Assembly: GCF_965638725.1 (NCBI RefSeq)
Contig: NC_134961.1
Span: 6,664,641-6,728,640 of the forward strand
Direction: 5' to 3'
DNA: 64,000 nucleotides
Source of the DNA: Aptenodytes patagonicus
Lineage: Eukaryota; Chordata; Aves; Sphenisciformes; Spheniscidae
The notes under the pieces are model-generated. The model made no database searches and was not told the DNA's origin. It saw only the letters and a program-made list of their open reading frames with translations. Both the position numbers and the translations under genes were made by a program. Below, piece after piece: positions 38,401 through 51,700 of this stretch. Every line of letters starts with the position of its first letter. The stretch's first letter is position 1.

Positions 38401-40233
38401 GCTGTATTGGGACCACGCCAGCGAACAGATTCAGGCTTCAGCGCTGTTCACTTCAGGGACTTTAAACAATGCTTTGTCTATTCCTGCAAGGTCTGTTTAG
38501 AGCAGGCACCTGGTGCTGGCTCCAGGCCCCTCAATGCAGGTGTGAACGGGCATTTCCGATGGCTTTCCCACTGTGTGGTCCTTCATGCAGCTCCGCGCTG
38601 CTTCCCACTGCTCTGCTCCGGCTGCTTAATGAACACGTTAGATTTAAAACCTGTTTTCGTGCCGTGCTGAGTTTTAGAGCTATTCATCATGTTCGGCTCA
38701 GATCCTACGTACAAGCTTTAAGGTGGTTTTGATTTATAAAGACTCACTAACTACTTTAGGGGAAAAAAAAAAATCTCTGGAAGGTTATCACTAAAACCAG
38801 CTCAAAATCACCAGGGCCTCTACATGGCAAATTAAGGCTAATGGGCCAAAGTCACCTCAGTGCAATGCCAGTGATATTGCGGGGTTACACCAAACAGCTT
38901 CAGGACAAAGACAAAAGAGAAGCAAACATCAGAACATCCAGATATTCCCAATTAAACTTTGTAGAGCAGGCCAAGGCATCAAATACGAAGTGCAAGGCTC
39001 CGGTAGAGCAGAGCACGGGCACACGGGCAGCGATGCGCCTGAGCGAGGCTGGCCCGAAACCAAACCTCCCTCTGCTGTTGCCTGAAATCCATTCAGCTGT
39101 TGCTTCAGTCCATTTGGCTGTTGCTTCATGATGGCACGTAACGATCTTGGTCCATCCTGGCTGCAGGATGCTTCAATTGAAAATCTTTTTCCACTAAAGC
39201 TTAAGTGCCTGGTTGCAGCAGTTCAGCTTGTATTTGCCTTCCTCCTTCCATATCTGTTTGTTTATTTAAAAAACCAAAACAAAAGCTCTTTCTCCGTGGG
39301 ATCCAACAGCTCACTCGCAGGGTTGCTTTTGATGCTGTTATGTTATTTGAACAGGCGTGGTGAGAGACTTGTGACATATTTACAAGTGCTTCCCTGTAGT
39401 CAAACTCATAAATTGTAATTACAGCCATGCTAACTAGCCATAACTCTATTAAAAAAACAACACTACACACATTTGCCACTCATTGCTATAAAAGAGCAAG
39501 AAAACTGACTTGACTTAACATCCTTCCCAGCCTGGGAGAGAAATGTTTATGTGAAATGGAGACGGAGCATGAAAAAGAAGATGTTCCCTATTCTTAATAA
39601 TAAAATGGAAACGAAACTACTTTAACATCATTTGTCGGCTTGGTTATTCACATTTTTGTCATAGGGGGAGAGATAAGCTGGCGTGAAAATACGCTGGGGT
39701 GCTAGTAGGGGGTATAATATCAGAAACATCTTATTGACTTTGAGCTGCATGGAGTTGTGCAGTAATCTCCCCAGGAAGGCTGCGGATGCGCCGCCGGCCG
39801 GAGCATGATAAGCTAATGGAAAGGGAGAGCAGCACGGCTGCGGGAGCTGAGCAGATAGTTGGGGGCTCCCCCTCTACCCCGATTTCTGTGGCCTGACTTC
39901 GCAGCTCCTTGTCGTGCCAAGTCCTGCTTTCTGATGTGTTACCTGTGCCTGCAGCCCGTTAGCCCAGGAGCACGTCTGCCTGCCGACCCCTGCACCATCG
40001 CTGCTCGTGTGGGTATTTTTAGTCTCTTAGAGGCTGAAATATCCCTTATATCCCCCATTGCCGGCATGATGCACATTATGAGCTGCAAACACAGAGCAGG
40101 TGGTTCTGCAAGCTTGGGCTATGGCTCCCAGAGCGCACAGGCAGTGACAGCCCCAACCGCGGGCAGCCCCAGCACCCTCATGCCCAGAGACTGAGCATCC
40201 CATGTCCTGATGCCTTTCCTCTTTCCCCCACAG
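35477..40233 (+). other. CACNA1H: Intron between the S2-S3 and S4 exons (4757 nt)
   Basis: GT-AG intron with donor GTCAGT and acceptor CCCCCACAG. It has no recognisable exon or interspersed repeat. It includes AT-rich stretches (about 36000-36450 and 39500-39720) and a three-copy 20-21-base imperfect tandem duplication at 39071-39130. Minus-strand ORFs near 37570-38050 are open over about 160 codons in two frames but show no domain I recognise. Confidence 0.85.
39071..39130. repeat. Three-copy imperfect tandem duplication, unit 20-21 bp
   Basis: GGCTGTTGCTTCA-type units are repeated three times (GCTGTTGCCTGAAATCC, AGCTGTTGCTTCAGTCC, GGCTGTTGCTTCATG). The last two are the most similar. It is a small minisatellite-like array inside an intron. 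Confidence 0.8.
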
Positions 40234-40331
40234 CATGATGGAGTATTCTCTGGACGGACACAACGTGAGCTTGTCTGCGATCCGCACCGTCCGGGTACTT
40301 CGGCCGCTACGAGCCATTAACAGGGTCCCAA
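40234..40331 (+). CDS. CACNA1H: CACNA1H coding exon, domain I S3-S4 loop and S4 voltage sensor
   Basis: This 98-nt exon completes a split Gly codon, encodes 32 residues (Met-Met-Glu-Tyr to Arg-Val-Pro), and ends with the first base of a Ser codon. The S3-S4 loop reads SLDGHNVS. The His codon at 40259-40261 matches human Cav3.2 His191, the residue responsible for high-affinity nickel, zinc and redox sensitivity; Cav3.1 has Gln there. The next Asn (40262-40264) forms an NVS sequon matching the Asn192 glycosylation site. Helix IS4 follows, with arginines at every third position ([17 protein letters not shown]), the voltage-sensing charges. The acceptor is CCCACAG|C and the donor A|GTAAGT, both strong. 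Confidence 0.97.
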
Positions 40332-43300
40332 GTAAGTAACACCTTCGTCCGCACCACAGCCACGCTGCCGGGCTGGCCGGCTGCAGCTCAGGCTCTGCCT
40401 GGTTCACCCCCCTGGGAAAACCAGGGGGTTAAAGCCACCCCAGCTGGCTTTCTGCGTGCTGAGCCTTGCAGTGGTAGTCTACTCTCCTTCTGCTGAGAGC
40501 AAGTTCATTTATTTTAATTTTTAATGGCAAGTTAGAGATCATTTACTGTGACTATCAGTGTTAGTGAAGGGCAAGGGAGTAGATTTTATACCTGGGGGGG
40601 CCAAATTTTCGTGGCTGTTTTCCAGTGTTTTTGTGAACTGTCTGAGGCAAGTAACTCTCTGCTCCTAGTGCAAAGTAAATAACAAAGTTCCTATAAAGAA
40701 AGGGGAAAGGTCAGTTCTGAGAAGGATCTTCTTGCCCTGGATGGGTCCATTTTCCCCTCTCAGCTATTTAAGGTCTTTCCATTTCTTTGTGTTCAGGATT
40801 AGAAGCTCAGCAGCCTCCATTGCCGGTAAAATACCACAGAGGGTTTGCTGTCATGTAGAACAAAATTGGGTTCATCCACGATAGAAAGTTCAAGTGGCCC
40901 CTAAATCCATTTTCAAGTGGCTTCAGCTGCTTGTCTTCTAAATCCAATTCGAAAGACGAACCAACAAGTTGAAATAATTTCCTGCCGGAATCAGCCGTCT
41001 GCTGAGCAGCCCTTTGCAAGGTACTAATTTCATAGCGCTTTCATAATTTTTTAACCAAAATCCACTCAATTCAAAATGCAACAGCATTGTATGGAAATCA
41101 TAGAGGTTCCTTGCAAAAAAAGTACATTTCCCATTCTTTTTAAAAGCACATTTGAATGACACAGCCCCGCCGGTCCTCGCTGAACATCCTGCCTAGATTA
41201 ATCGTCCGTCATGTCGGCACATCTAGGGACAGCAAAACAAACTCCCCCAGAAGGGTTTCAGTTCCAGTACCTCAGATGAACATGCAAGGGAACAGATGGA
41301 TGTTTACGCACAGGAGTCTTTGAAGTTTCTCTCTGAGCTCAAATTCTTCAGGATTTTTCTTAAAAAAAAAAAAAAAAAAATCTGTAAATTTGACAGTGAC
41401 ATCATTAGAAGTTAAAAACAAGACAAAAAGAAACGAGAGGCTAAAAGGGACCATGAAACCCTCCAGAGCTTTGTTTTCCTAATGAGGTTTTATTACCAGG
41501 GTTTTGGAGCAGCCCGAAAGCACAACACAACGTTTTCCTCCGGGGTTTGGAGCGCGGTGGCTCCATGGCCTCACTGGGACGGGGAGGAGTGGAGGGACGC
41601 TGGCACGTGCTCGGTTCAGAGCCCCGCCGAGGTTTCAGGCTGGGGCGAGGATCAGGCTCGCTCTGAAGTTATTTAAATCTACGAAGCCCTTCGTAGCTCT
41701 CCCTTGAAATAGTGGGAGTCTCAAGCCGGGATTCAGCTGGGCTGAGAGCAGAAGCCGGGGGAATTTGAGGATTTACATGCCTATTAAACCGAGGCCCAGG
41801 GATCCAAATGCCTCTGAGCCCAGGTGAAATTTTGATCTGGCTCCACCTTGTGTTGTTCTTCCTTAGGAGACTGATATTGAAGCTTTGAAGTAAGCCTTTT
41901 AGGCTGTCTTTGGCTACACTTGCCACTTTGGTTTTTTGATTTTTTTTTCAAAGACAGGCGATAGAAAATATTCAATTTTTTGTTAATAGTATGTGAGATT
42001 AAATCCAAAGAGCTCAATCCATGTTTGGAGTTGAGTTGCCCAGCTTGACGAGCAGCTAGGCTGGTCTTGCAACACTACCAGTGTCTTGAACAAGTGCCAG
42101 GGCAGGATTAGTATTCTTAGAAATATCTCAGTTCCTGGAGGGCAGATAATCACAGATTTTACTTGTTTATGAGATACTAAGTCCATCCACTTCTAACATC
42201 GGTACTTTTACTGTTTCAGACTGATATAATCCAGGGTCTGCGAAGAATGGATAGCAACAACCCTCTATTTTGTTGTATTTTTGCAGTTTCCAGTAATCAC
42301 AGAGTTACATTTCTAGTCTTTCATCCATGGGAATGCTACAGCTTAGCCGGGGGATTACCTCAGATGTGCACTGCATCCCAGCCAGCAGTGCGGCAGCAGG
42401 TCCCGCTCAGCCCCATCCGTGCCGTCCCCCGTGCTGGGACAGCGACGCTCCCCCGGCCACCGCACCACTGGCAGGAGCGGGGTTTTCGGCTCAGTGGCAG
42501 TCGCAAAAGGATGTCGAGCAGATATGAGTTACGGCTAGGTCAGAAGAGACGAGCCTGGCGTTCAGTTGCAGGCACAGGGGAAGCAGGGACCCATGAGAAA
42601 TAGCCTGGCTATTTATCCCTGTGATGCCTGGGCACTTTCCTGGGTTCCAGCCAGTGCTGTTAGCTCGTTGCTTCCAGGCACAATAAATTCACCTGCAAGA
42701 TTATGTCATTTTTATTTTATTTGTTAAGAAAAGAAAGGAGAACCCCGGCCAATAAAAACATCATCTCTATTAGAAATTATTCCTTTAAAATGACTGGAAA
42801 AATATAATTCCTGCAATTTATGTGTTTGGCAGGGGCTGTAGTTAGGGGATTTTTTTAGTAGTGGTCACTGTTTTTTCAAATCTGTTTCACTGCTTTATTT
42901 TTATTTTTCTACTATGTGGTTTAAACCAGGCATCACACAGAATGGGAACGAAAAGAAATCCTGATCCTCGTTTCAGCCTAACCGATGCTTGTGCTCTTTT
43001 CCCATGGCACACTTGACATTCTGCTGAGAGCCCAGAGCACCCTTAGCGGATAGCGAACAGATGGATTCAATCTCGAGAATGGTGCCACTAAACAACCCAA
43101 AATACCAAAAGTAGCTGAGCAGAAAAAAGTTGTCTGGCACAGGGAGATAAATTTTAACCATTTTTGGAAAAAAGGAGTGAGGATGGGGGGGGGCAGAGAA
43201 GAAAAGCCCGGCATCGTCTTTCCAGTGGGAATTAAGTGAGTCTTTTCTGCTTTTCCAAAGATAGATTTGCAAGGAAGGGCTGAAGGGCAGTGCTGTGGGA

Positions 43301-45548
43301 TGTGCTCCTGGGGGGCTTACGATGACACCACGCGTTGGGAAACAAGCGTTACAAAAATCAAACCCCCATTTGCCTCCAGCTCTGGGTTTCCCTCTGCGCA
43401 TGGAGCGGAGGCCGGTGCTGTCCCCGCAGCTGGCACCAGCATTGCGGTTGCAGGGGATGGCAGGGACACTGGCCGGCATCCCACACCGCCTGTGACATTC
43501 ACCGATGCAGCCTGGCTGCCAGCGCCGTGTCCCTTCCCCGTGGGGTGGCACTGGCACCAGGGCGGCACGGGGACAGGGTTTGGAGGGCAGCTGGCGGGGC
43601 TGGCATGGGGCTGGGCGCCAGGATCTCAGCTCCTCTGGAGAGGCATCCGCTACCGGCGCCAGCAGCGGGGAGCCACTCCGGAGCCAAGACGCAGCTGGGC
43701 ATGGAGACCATGAAAGGCTCTTGCCCTGGGATGCAGAGGTTATTACTCACACCTAATTATTTATTAGCGCAGAATTTTTGGCCGGGGTGGTTTATCCACT
43801 CATGCTGTGCTGACAAGGTAATGTCGGCTCCGGCCCTGCTTGGCTGGGTTGCATTTCCGCTGGCAGAGCGACACGAGGAGGCGGGTAAAGCGGTGTGACG
43901 GGGCTCCAGCTCCTGCTAGTGCTGCCTGCCGTGGCCTGGGAGGTGCCCGGTTGGGCAGGCGCTGCTCTCCTGGAGATTCTGCTCCTCCCAACACTCATCC
44001 CTGGGGTCTACAGATGCCAGGCTGCAGCCCAGCATCGTCATTGAATTAGCAGGAGAGGCATCAGGCGTGACTTGGGAGCTGGCTGAGGGAAGAAGCCAAC
44101 GTGGAAATTGGTGGGGGACGAGAGACTGCGTCAGTGTAAATGCCACTCTCTGTTCAAATGGGATGACTAATGGAGAGCAGCATCTTGCTAGGGGAAATTG
44201 AGGGAGGAAAAGCTCCACACAGGCAGGCAGGAAAAGGTTTGCAGAGCAGCATTTTAGTGGGATAAAATGCCTCTGAAGGCGGCAGTGTCACCTTACCCAG
44301 CAGCCACATTGATTTCCACCATGTCATAAACTTGAGCCCTGCTCTCTGCTGAGCGCCGGGCTCCCGAGGCTTGGTTTCTGGTTTTATTCTTTTCTATAAT
44401 TTAACATTTGCCTTTTTCTCTTCCTCTTTTCATTAGTTCTCCTCTCATCAATTATCAGCCGTTGAAATGATGGCTGGTTGGTGTCTCAGAGGTTGATTTA
44501 ACCTGTATTGAACTGCTGAGCTGCAAGTCCTTATTCCCTTTTTATTCCTGTTTCATCCTTGAGTTTGAAGGTGCCCTGATGTGTGAGACAGGGCAGCCCC
44601 CAGGTGCCAGCCCCGTCCCTGCCTCCTTGCCCAGTCTGCCCTGGGCAGCGACGCTGGGAGCATGCTGGTCGGAGATGCAAGGGTTAGCTGAGGCTCTGCA
44701 AAGTTGACTCATTCCTCAATCTTCTTATTTAGGATAGAAGATCTTGCACAGTAATCAGTGTTTCCCTGGCAGCAAAGGTGCTGGGGGAGCCCCTGCTCTG
44801 CACACAGGTTCACAGGGAGCCTTGCAGAGAGGTGCGGGGCCGGCTGGGAAGGTCTCCCAGCAGCCTGTGCAGGAGGAGGGGAAGGGAGCAGAGCTGAGCT
44901 TTGCTTAGAGGAAGAAACATTTGCATCCTGCTTTCCTCCCTCAAAAAATTAAAAATTTCTCCTGCCTCCCCTGCTTGGCAGTCCTGCGAGCTTTGGAGCA
45001 TGCATGGCTCTCAGCTGCAGTGGTGGCCAGCAAGGAGAGGAGTCCTCCGTGGAAAAGGAGTTGTCCACGGAGAAGACCCAGACAGCAGCCGCAGCTATCA
45101 TCCTACACAAGGCTCTGTATTGTTTAGGGAAACAATTTGTGTGATTCATGAGAGATGTTCAATATGTTTATAAATATATATTTTGACAATTTCTCAGGAG
45201 GCTGGTGGTTTGTGGAGGCGTTTCTCCAGGAAAGACTGTCTTGCAGCTTTGCCCATGTTTGCGTGTTGTTGAGTGCTGTGTTACTGAAAACATCTGAAAA
45301 TCCCACTCTTAAGTCCACCCTTTGGAGATTTTGGAGATACACTGTTTGTTCCTACGTGCTGCTAAGCCTTTTGCACTCTTTACCTTCCTTTTCAGCCTTA
45401 AGGTTTAGGGGAAAACTTAAACATCCCAATTCCTCTGCCCAGGATGCACTGGCTGCATGACCAAGCTGAGAGCAGCTGGGATCAGTGTGGCACTCGCGCT
45501 GTCCCCGTCAAAGGGCTCCTCTAACCTGTTCTCTCCTTCTCCCCACAG
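40332..45548 (+). other. CACNA1H: Intron between the S4 and S5 exons (5217 nt)
   Basis: GT-AG intron with donor GTAAGT and acceptor CTCCCCACAG. It holds an 18-base A-run at 41361-41378, an AT-rich stretch at about 42690-42920 with homeobox-like cores, and a CpG-dense patch at about 43300-43900. I see no exon and no clear interspersed repeat. ORFs of 148-194 codons on both strands over the CpG-dense patch are low-complexity GC-rich translations and are not called. Confidence 0.85.
41361..41378. repeat. Poly-A run
   Basis: About 18 consecutive adenines in the intron between the S4 and S5 exons. It is a simple homopolymer with no retrocopy recognised upstream. Confidence 0.85.
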
Positions 45549-45708
45549 GTATGCGAATACTCGTCACCCTGCTGTTAGATACTCTGCCTATGTTAGGCAA
45601 CGTCCTCCTCTTGTGCTTCTTTGTCTTCTTCATCTTTGGGATTGTCGGTGTGCAGCTCTGGGCAGGGTTGCTGAGAAACAGGTGTTTCCTAGACAGGAAT
45701 TTTGCAAT
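45549..45708 (+). CDS. CACNA1H: CACNA1H coding exon, domain I S4-S5 linker and S5
   Basis: This 160-nt exon finishes a Ser codon (GT), encodes 52 residues (Met-Arg-Ile-Leu to Phe-Ala), and leaves AT of a split Met codon. It carries the S4-S5 linker ([17 protein letters not shown]), then helix IS5 ([20 protein letters not shown]), and the start of the extracellular turret ([14 protein letters not shown]). S5 lines the pore with S6. The linker transmits S4 movement to the gate and is almost invariant in Cav3 channels. The acceptor is CCCCACAG|GT. The donor is AT|GTAAGT. Only the last few residues (RNFA) differ from mammalian forms. Confidence 0.97.
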
Positions 45709-48700
45709 GTAAGTACAGCAAAAAAAATCCACCTTTTCTTCCTTTCTCCCTCTCCCCTGCCAGAGAAACCCCAGCAGTCAGCAGGGTTAGGGTCCAGCTG
45801 GGATGCAGCCAGGACCAGATCCAGCAGCACGTGGATGAGAGTGCGACGTGGCCATGCCACACAGCTGCAATGGCAGCTCTTAACAGGGCTGTCATCTTGA
45901 CTCACAAGGTTGTTGGCTTCAGGACTCTGAGTCTGCCTAGGTACTTTTTTTACGAAAACCCCTCACTTGTCAGCAAGTTACTGAGGGTTTGGAGGGGCTT
46001 TCTCATGTTTTTCCTCTGCACCTGAAGGACAAGGACGTTAGTGGTTTGGATTATCTCTGTCCGAGGAAGCTGAGATCCCTGACTCTGGGAATTTGAGGAT
46101 TTAGAACAAACAAAAGCATTGGAGCTCTTCTAAAATTGCCAGTTCCCAAAACTGTACAGGTCTGGGAGGTCACCTAGCACACCACACCACCTGGCAGTGG
46201 GTTGATGAGATGTTCCGCATGCAGGTACAGACAGCACCGTGGAGATGCTGCTGAAACACACAAATCTTTGTACTTGTATTAAGATAAGAAGCTTGATGTG
46301 AAAGGCATTAAAGACATTTGTACGCCACTCTGTCTGGCACAGGCATCAGGGATGGGCAGCACATTTGATCACCTGCTCTTTTTGATGCAAACTTTAGTTT
46401 TGGTTCTTTCAAGCCAGGCAGTTGCATGGACCAGCATCCCTGCCAGGTGCTGAGGGTGCTAATAGGCCTTAATTACCCTGATGAGCCTCACCTAGGACCC
46501 ACACCCACACCCTGCCCATGGTCCAGGAGCTCTATTTAAGCTCAGCCTGTGGTTCTCAGTCCTGGTTTGAGCTGTGCTGTTGGTGTGCCTGTTGCCACCT
46601 CTGTCGTTGTTCCTGGTTTCTTTGGCTCCTGCCTGAGTTCCCTGGGTGAGTCCTGGATCTGGTTCATCACTTGCCATGTCTGGGGCTTTGAATGGACCCT
46701 GCTGCCAGCCCTGGGCTCTGCCTGTTGTGTTCAGACTCTGTCCATGCAGGCTGCTGGCACTGGGATGACCCTTGGCTCCTGGCTCATCCCCAGCTATGGG
46801 ACAGTCCTGCTCTCGCTGCTCCCCAGCAATTCCTCAGCATGACACTGAGCTTGGGCTGTTCTGCACTTGCCCCTTCAGAGGTGCAATGTAAGGACGCACC
46901 TTAAAACCCATCAGCCCAACGGATCAAAACCAAGTGCAGCCTGCAAGCTGCTGCAGAAAAGGGAGGTCTGCCTGGGAAAATCCCTCTGAAAGGCTCCTGT
47001 CAGAGACTGCTGGAGATGTCAGTGGCTCAGAGGTGAGGAAATGCCTGAGATCAGCTAATCAGGGCAACTTTAACTCTGTAAGAGAAGATAGAGCCTGTAA
47101 TTGTATCTGTTTGTAATCATCTGCTGTCTACAACTTGTATTGTGTCTGGAAGACAAGCAGAGATTATCCCTCAGCTCTACCCCAGGCCCTGTTCCTGCCT
47201 CTCACTGATTAGTCCTGTGGCTTTCAGCTCTCTGAGCCTTTCTCTGTGTTGCAGACCATCTCTGATGGCACTTACTCCTCCCATCAGAGATGCTGAAAGG
47301 CAGAAAATCGGTGAGTCTGCCATGTGTGTATGCTTCTGCTCCTGCATCTTGATGCTCCAACCTCGTGAGCTTTCTCCTGCACCCATGGCAGGTATTTGCT
47401 GGTCACCAAGACCCTCCATCACTCAGAGTAACCCCTGAGCTGTCATTTCAAAGCCCAGAGAGTGGTGTTAAAGCTGTGCTCGGGTGGCTCTGTTGCATGG
47501 GGCAGGCACCGTGTGGACAGTGCTTTGAACACAAGGAGCGCGGAGCTGTAATTAGCTTTGGCGAGTCCCTCTCATCTCTTTGACCAGGTTTCTAAAAAGC
47601 TGTGTGATTTCCTGCAAAGTGGAGCTTTTAAAATTAACCACAGGGGAAACGTTTGCTAAATAGGCATATTAAGCAGCCCAGGGAAAGCAGACTGTTATAT
47701 AATGGCCATTAGCAGCATCAAAGGCGTCACAGGATTTTCTTATCAGGGTCTTGGTCCTGGTCACTGAAGGCAAAATCAGGCTCCCTGTGCTAAGCCTCAG
47801 GACCTGTGTTTGAAGAGGCAGGAGGTTTGTGGGAGATAGTCTCCTTCCTGCTTCACCGCAGCTCTGCACTGGTTCCTGGGTCCCCCCCAGCAGCAGGTAG
47901 TGGTGAATTTGGGTGGCTGTGGGCTATCCGTTGCCTGTGCCCGAGTCCTGTTGCTTGATGCCTGGTGCTCAGGGATACTGTGAACAAAATTACAGCATTC
48001 CAGAGAAATTTGGAGAAATGAGGCTTCTGGCATGCCCATGGGGCAGCTCTGTTGCAGGACAGGGCTGCTCCAGCTCTGCCGGTGCCAGTATCAGTGTAAC
48101 AAATGTGGGTTGCTCTGGTACTATCACCCAGACTGAAGCTACTGTCTTGATCTGTGTTTTGCTGGGTTAGCTTTAGACCTGAGAAATCTGGCTGCAATGA
48201 ACCAGTCCCTCCATTTCCAGCTAGAAGCTATCCCAGGTTGATTTGAGCTTAGTGTGAAAGTTTTGGGGAATCCAAATGAAACTATTCCCATCTCTTCTGT
48301 TATTCCTGATTCATTCTCCGGAATCCATAGTTCCAGGCATTGGGATATGGTTCACCCCTGCAGTGGTCTTCAACACCCCAACAGCATGGAGTGACTTCGG
48401 TGTGGCAGGAACAGGGAAAGCACTTCAGGGTTACATTGTTCTGCCATTGTAAAGAAGGGCTAAAATATACAGCACTGGGCCCAAACTAGCAGGTCCTGCT
48501 GACCAGCAGCAAGATGCCATCTGCCTGCAAGACAGTGTGGAGATACAGGCAAAGTCAAGGCCAGGGTTGGACTGGAGAGGGTCCATCACTGTGTCCTCAT
48601 GCTCTGTCCCTGCACCGAGCTGCCATGCTCAGCATTGGTGCTGGAGAGCCCTGACCATCCATCCCCTTCCAGGGAGAGCTGCCAAAGACAACAATAACAA

Positions 48701-51700
48701 CAAAACCTTCACACAGGGGATGCAGAATTAAAGTTAAGCTCTGGTTTTTGGTTAGAATTAAACAGAATAGAGCTCTGCGGAAAAGGGGGAATGAGATTCT
48801 GGTCATTTAGTTTTGTCTGCCAAGTCCCACTAAATCTCAATGTTGTTGTCCTCAGCCTAAAATAATGTTTACCAGCCCTTCAGTAGGCTGTGAGGGGCTG
48901 GAGGATGGACAGGCATGCTGTGCACCTGGGTTGGGGCTGAGCAGATGGTGGTCCTGGTTCAGATTTTCCTTACAGCCCCATAAAGGGAAAGACCTGAGTT
49001 ATTGGCAGGACTCACCTTGGCGGTGGTGTCAAACCCTCCCGGATGAAAACAGAACTGCTTTAAAGCAAGGGTGAGCGTCTGAACACAATCCAGGGTGCCA
49101 GGCAAGGAAGGGTCATAGCCCCAAAGGTTTTCTGGAGTACAGCGAGTGTAAGTGAGCTCAGACCAGTGCTTCAAATATAGTTTCTTATCTGCTGCATGCT
49201 TCTTCGCACACTCACTGCCAGCAGCTTTCTGGGCCATTCAACTTTACAGCAGGCATCAGTTGGGAAGAAGTGACTGATTTTGCCATCATTCTTCCTGTGG
49301 AAACCTTTTCTTTTCAATCCCCCTTGAAAGTTGGCTGCTTCAAGTGAAGAAACTATTTTTAAATATAGTACATTCTGATAAAAATTTGGGGACTTCTTTG
49401 AGGTCCACTGAAAATATCTGCTTTCTCTCTCTTTGAAAATTGCACTGTTGCAATGTAAAATCATGCTGGAAGGAGGTTGTTTTATTAAGGACTCTCTTTT
49501 AGTAGTGACTTTGAAGGAATTACAAGCAGTTACTGGGCTATTGCTGTAGCGAGTTGGCAAGCAATAAACTGGAGTGGGTCACTGCTGTTCAGGACGTGTG
49601 AGGAGCTGTCACTCCCCGGCCAGCCCTGGAGACCAGAGTGGTGCTCCAGAGGTCTCTGGTGGCTCAGGCACCTCTTCAACCCCCCCCAGGGAGCTCACTG
49701 GCCAGGCTGCGCTTCCCCTGGCATTGTACAGCAGTAGGGGACAGCAGTGCCAGGATGGTCTCCACCGCTGCGTGAGCGAGTGCAGGAGATCCCTGACAGT
49801 GGGAGCTGGAGGGGGAATTTCACAAGGGCTTTTTGGTTGGTCTGGTCTGAGAGAGGAAGGCTCGGTATGCATGCGTGGGAAGGGCAAGCGAATCCAGCAG
49901 TTTATCTGTAAGATCTTCAGGATGTGTGTCTCCCCCACACAGCCCCTCTGGCTCCCTCCTGCCATCATGAGCTGCTATCACTGTAAATAAAGGAACTGGG
50001 TCACCCTCAGCTTGTCTGGGTTGTTGCTTCTGGGGCTGTTCTTTGCTTGTGTGTTGTTATGCAGGGAAGCATTTTGCCCCTCGTGGAGCCTTTAGGGAGC
50101 TCAGTGGGTTGGAAGCAGGAGAGCGGAGAGAGTTGTGAAGTGCTTTGTATTTATCTAATGCTGCAGGACAGTTATAATGTGAGCACTTCAGTCTTAATTA
50201 ACTCCGTACCTGCTTGGCATTGTACTGCCTGTGGCTCCTTGGCTTTTGTAGAGCTGCAAGAAGGCACAGACGGCCAAGGCAGACGGCTCTGAGTTTGTCT
50301 GAAAGGTACTTCTGAGTTCTACTTAATTGCTCTTCCTGGCATCGCTCTGTGCTGCAATGCTGGGTTGTCAGCAGGATTTCCTCTGGAGGGAACGGATCCT
50401 GCTTGGTGCTGAGTTTCCTCCACCTTTTCCCTTTCCTCCTCTGCTCCTCAGAAAGCTGTAGTAGGATTGTGCTCAGCACACACATCCCGTACTCCAGTAG
50501 TTGGGGATGATGTCCTGCATGGGATGGTTGGGCTGGGAGGACTGAGCCTGGGGGAAGATGGAGCAGAGAATAATTGTTCAGCCTCCTTTGACATGGGAGA
50601 GAATGGACTTTCCTGAGCCGCTGTTGTCCTTCCTGCACATGAACGTGCCCAGGGACAGAGAAAGGAAAATACATTGCAAAGCTGCTGCAAGCCCAGAGAA
50701 AGATGTGCACTGGGCAGCTGGCCGAGAAAGGGGTGTTAATCCTTTCTAATGTGATAACAAGATCTATTCTGGGGCTTAGTTTCTCATGTCTTTTCCCCAG
50801 AGCACAAGGGTCTCGTGATTAGTGGATTCATTACCATTAATAAGTTATTTGGACTATGCCTGTTGGCAAGTAACAAGGAAGTCAGATTGACCTTTCTTGC
50901 ATGTGGAGGTAGATGGTCTTGGCAGAGCTAATTCATTTATTTTGTGGATATTGGGGATTCCCTCATTCTGCAACGCTGTTGTTTCTCATTCTTGCTGTCC
51001 TTCCTTCTTTCCCCTTTTGGGTTTTGCCAGCAGGGTCATCAAGCAGAGGAACTGGAAAAAGGTCTTAAATTTGCAGTGCTTGCTGTCAGTTGGTGTGTCC
51101 CTTCCCTGCTGTACTCGGTGATGGCAGAGCATCGTGCAGGTGCGGGTCCCTCCCAGCCAGACGGATGCTCATGGTGTCTCTGTGCCCAGGGTAGACATGG
51201 AAGAGGGAAGGGCTTGAAAAGGGCTGGGCAGAAATTGGCCCCCATGTGACTGATTTTGGCCTGTCATAGGGAGGACTTTCTTTTCGTTTGTAAATGATTT
51301 TGGGGACAATTGCAAAAATGAGCAAGGCAGAGAAAAGGGAGGCAGTTAGGCAGCAGCAGAACCAAATTAAGCTTCATCCATCCTTCACAGTCAAGCTGTG
51401 CTTTGTTTTCCTGGTTTTATTTTCCTCCCACAGCCACCAAAGTGTGTCGTTCTTTTGGTTCTCCGGAGGGTTTGGGCCCAGATCTTTTCTATGCAGCTTA
51501 TTAGATCACAGCCCAGGGTGCTGTGTCTGCAGGCAGTATTTCTCATTCAGCCCAAGGCTTCCTAAACGGTGACTCATGGGAAACGTGCAGCCTCTCAAAT
51601 CTGTGTATGTGGCTTATCAAGGGCCTTTCCAGTTGCAACGTGTAGTGAATAAAGAAGCATTGCATGGGAAGGGAATTAGTCCTGTAGGTCCCCAGCCTGG

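Noticed and set aside
42973..43557. 194-codon ORF on the minus strand and 148-187-codon ORFs on the + strand over the same stretch
   Set aside because: They overlap in several frames within a CpG-dense patch, have no domains, and stop codons are simply rare there.
45630..45905. Minus-strand ORFs opposite the S5 exon
   Set aside because: They are antisense shadows of the real exon and of the following intron.
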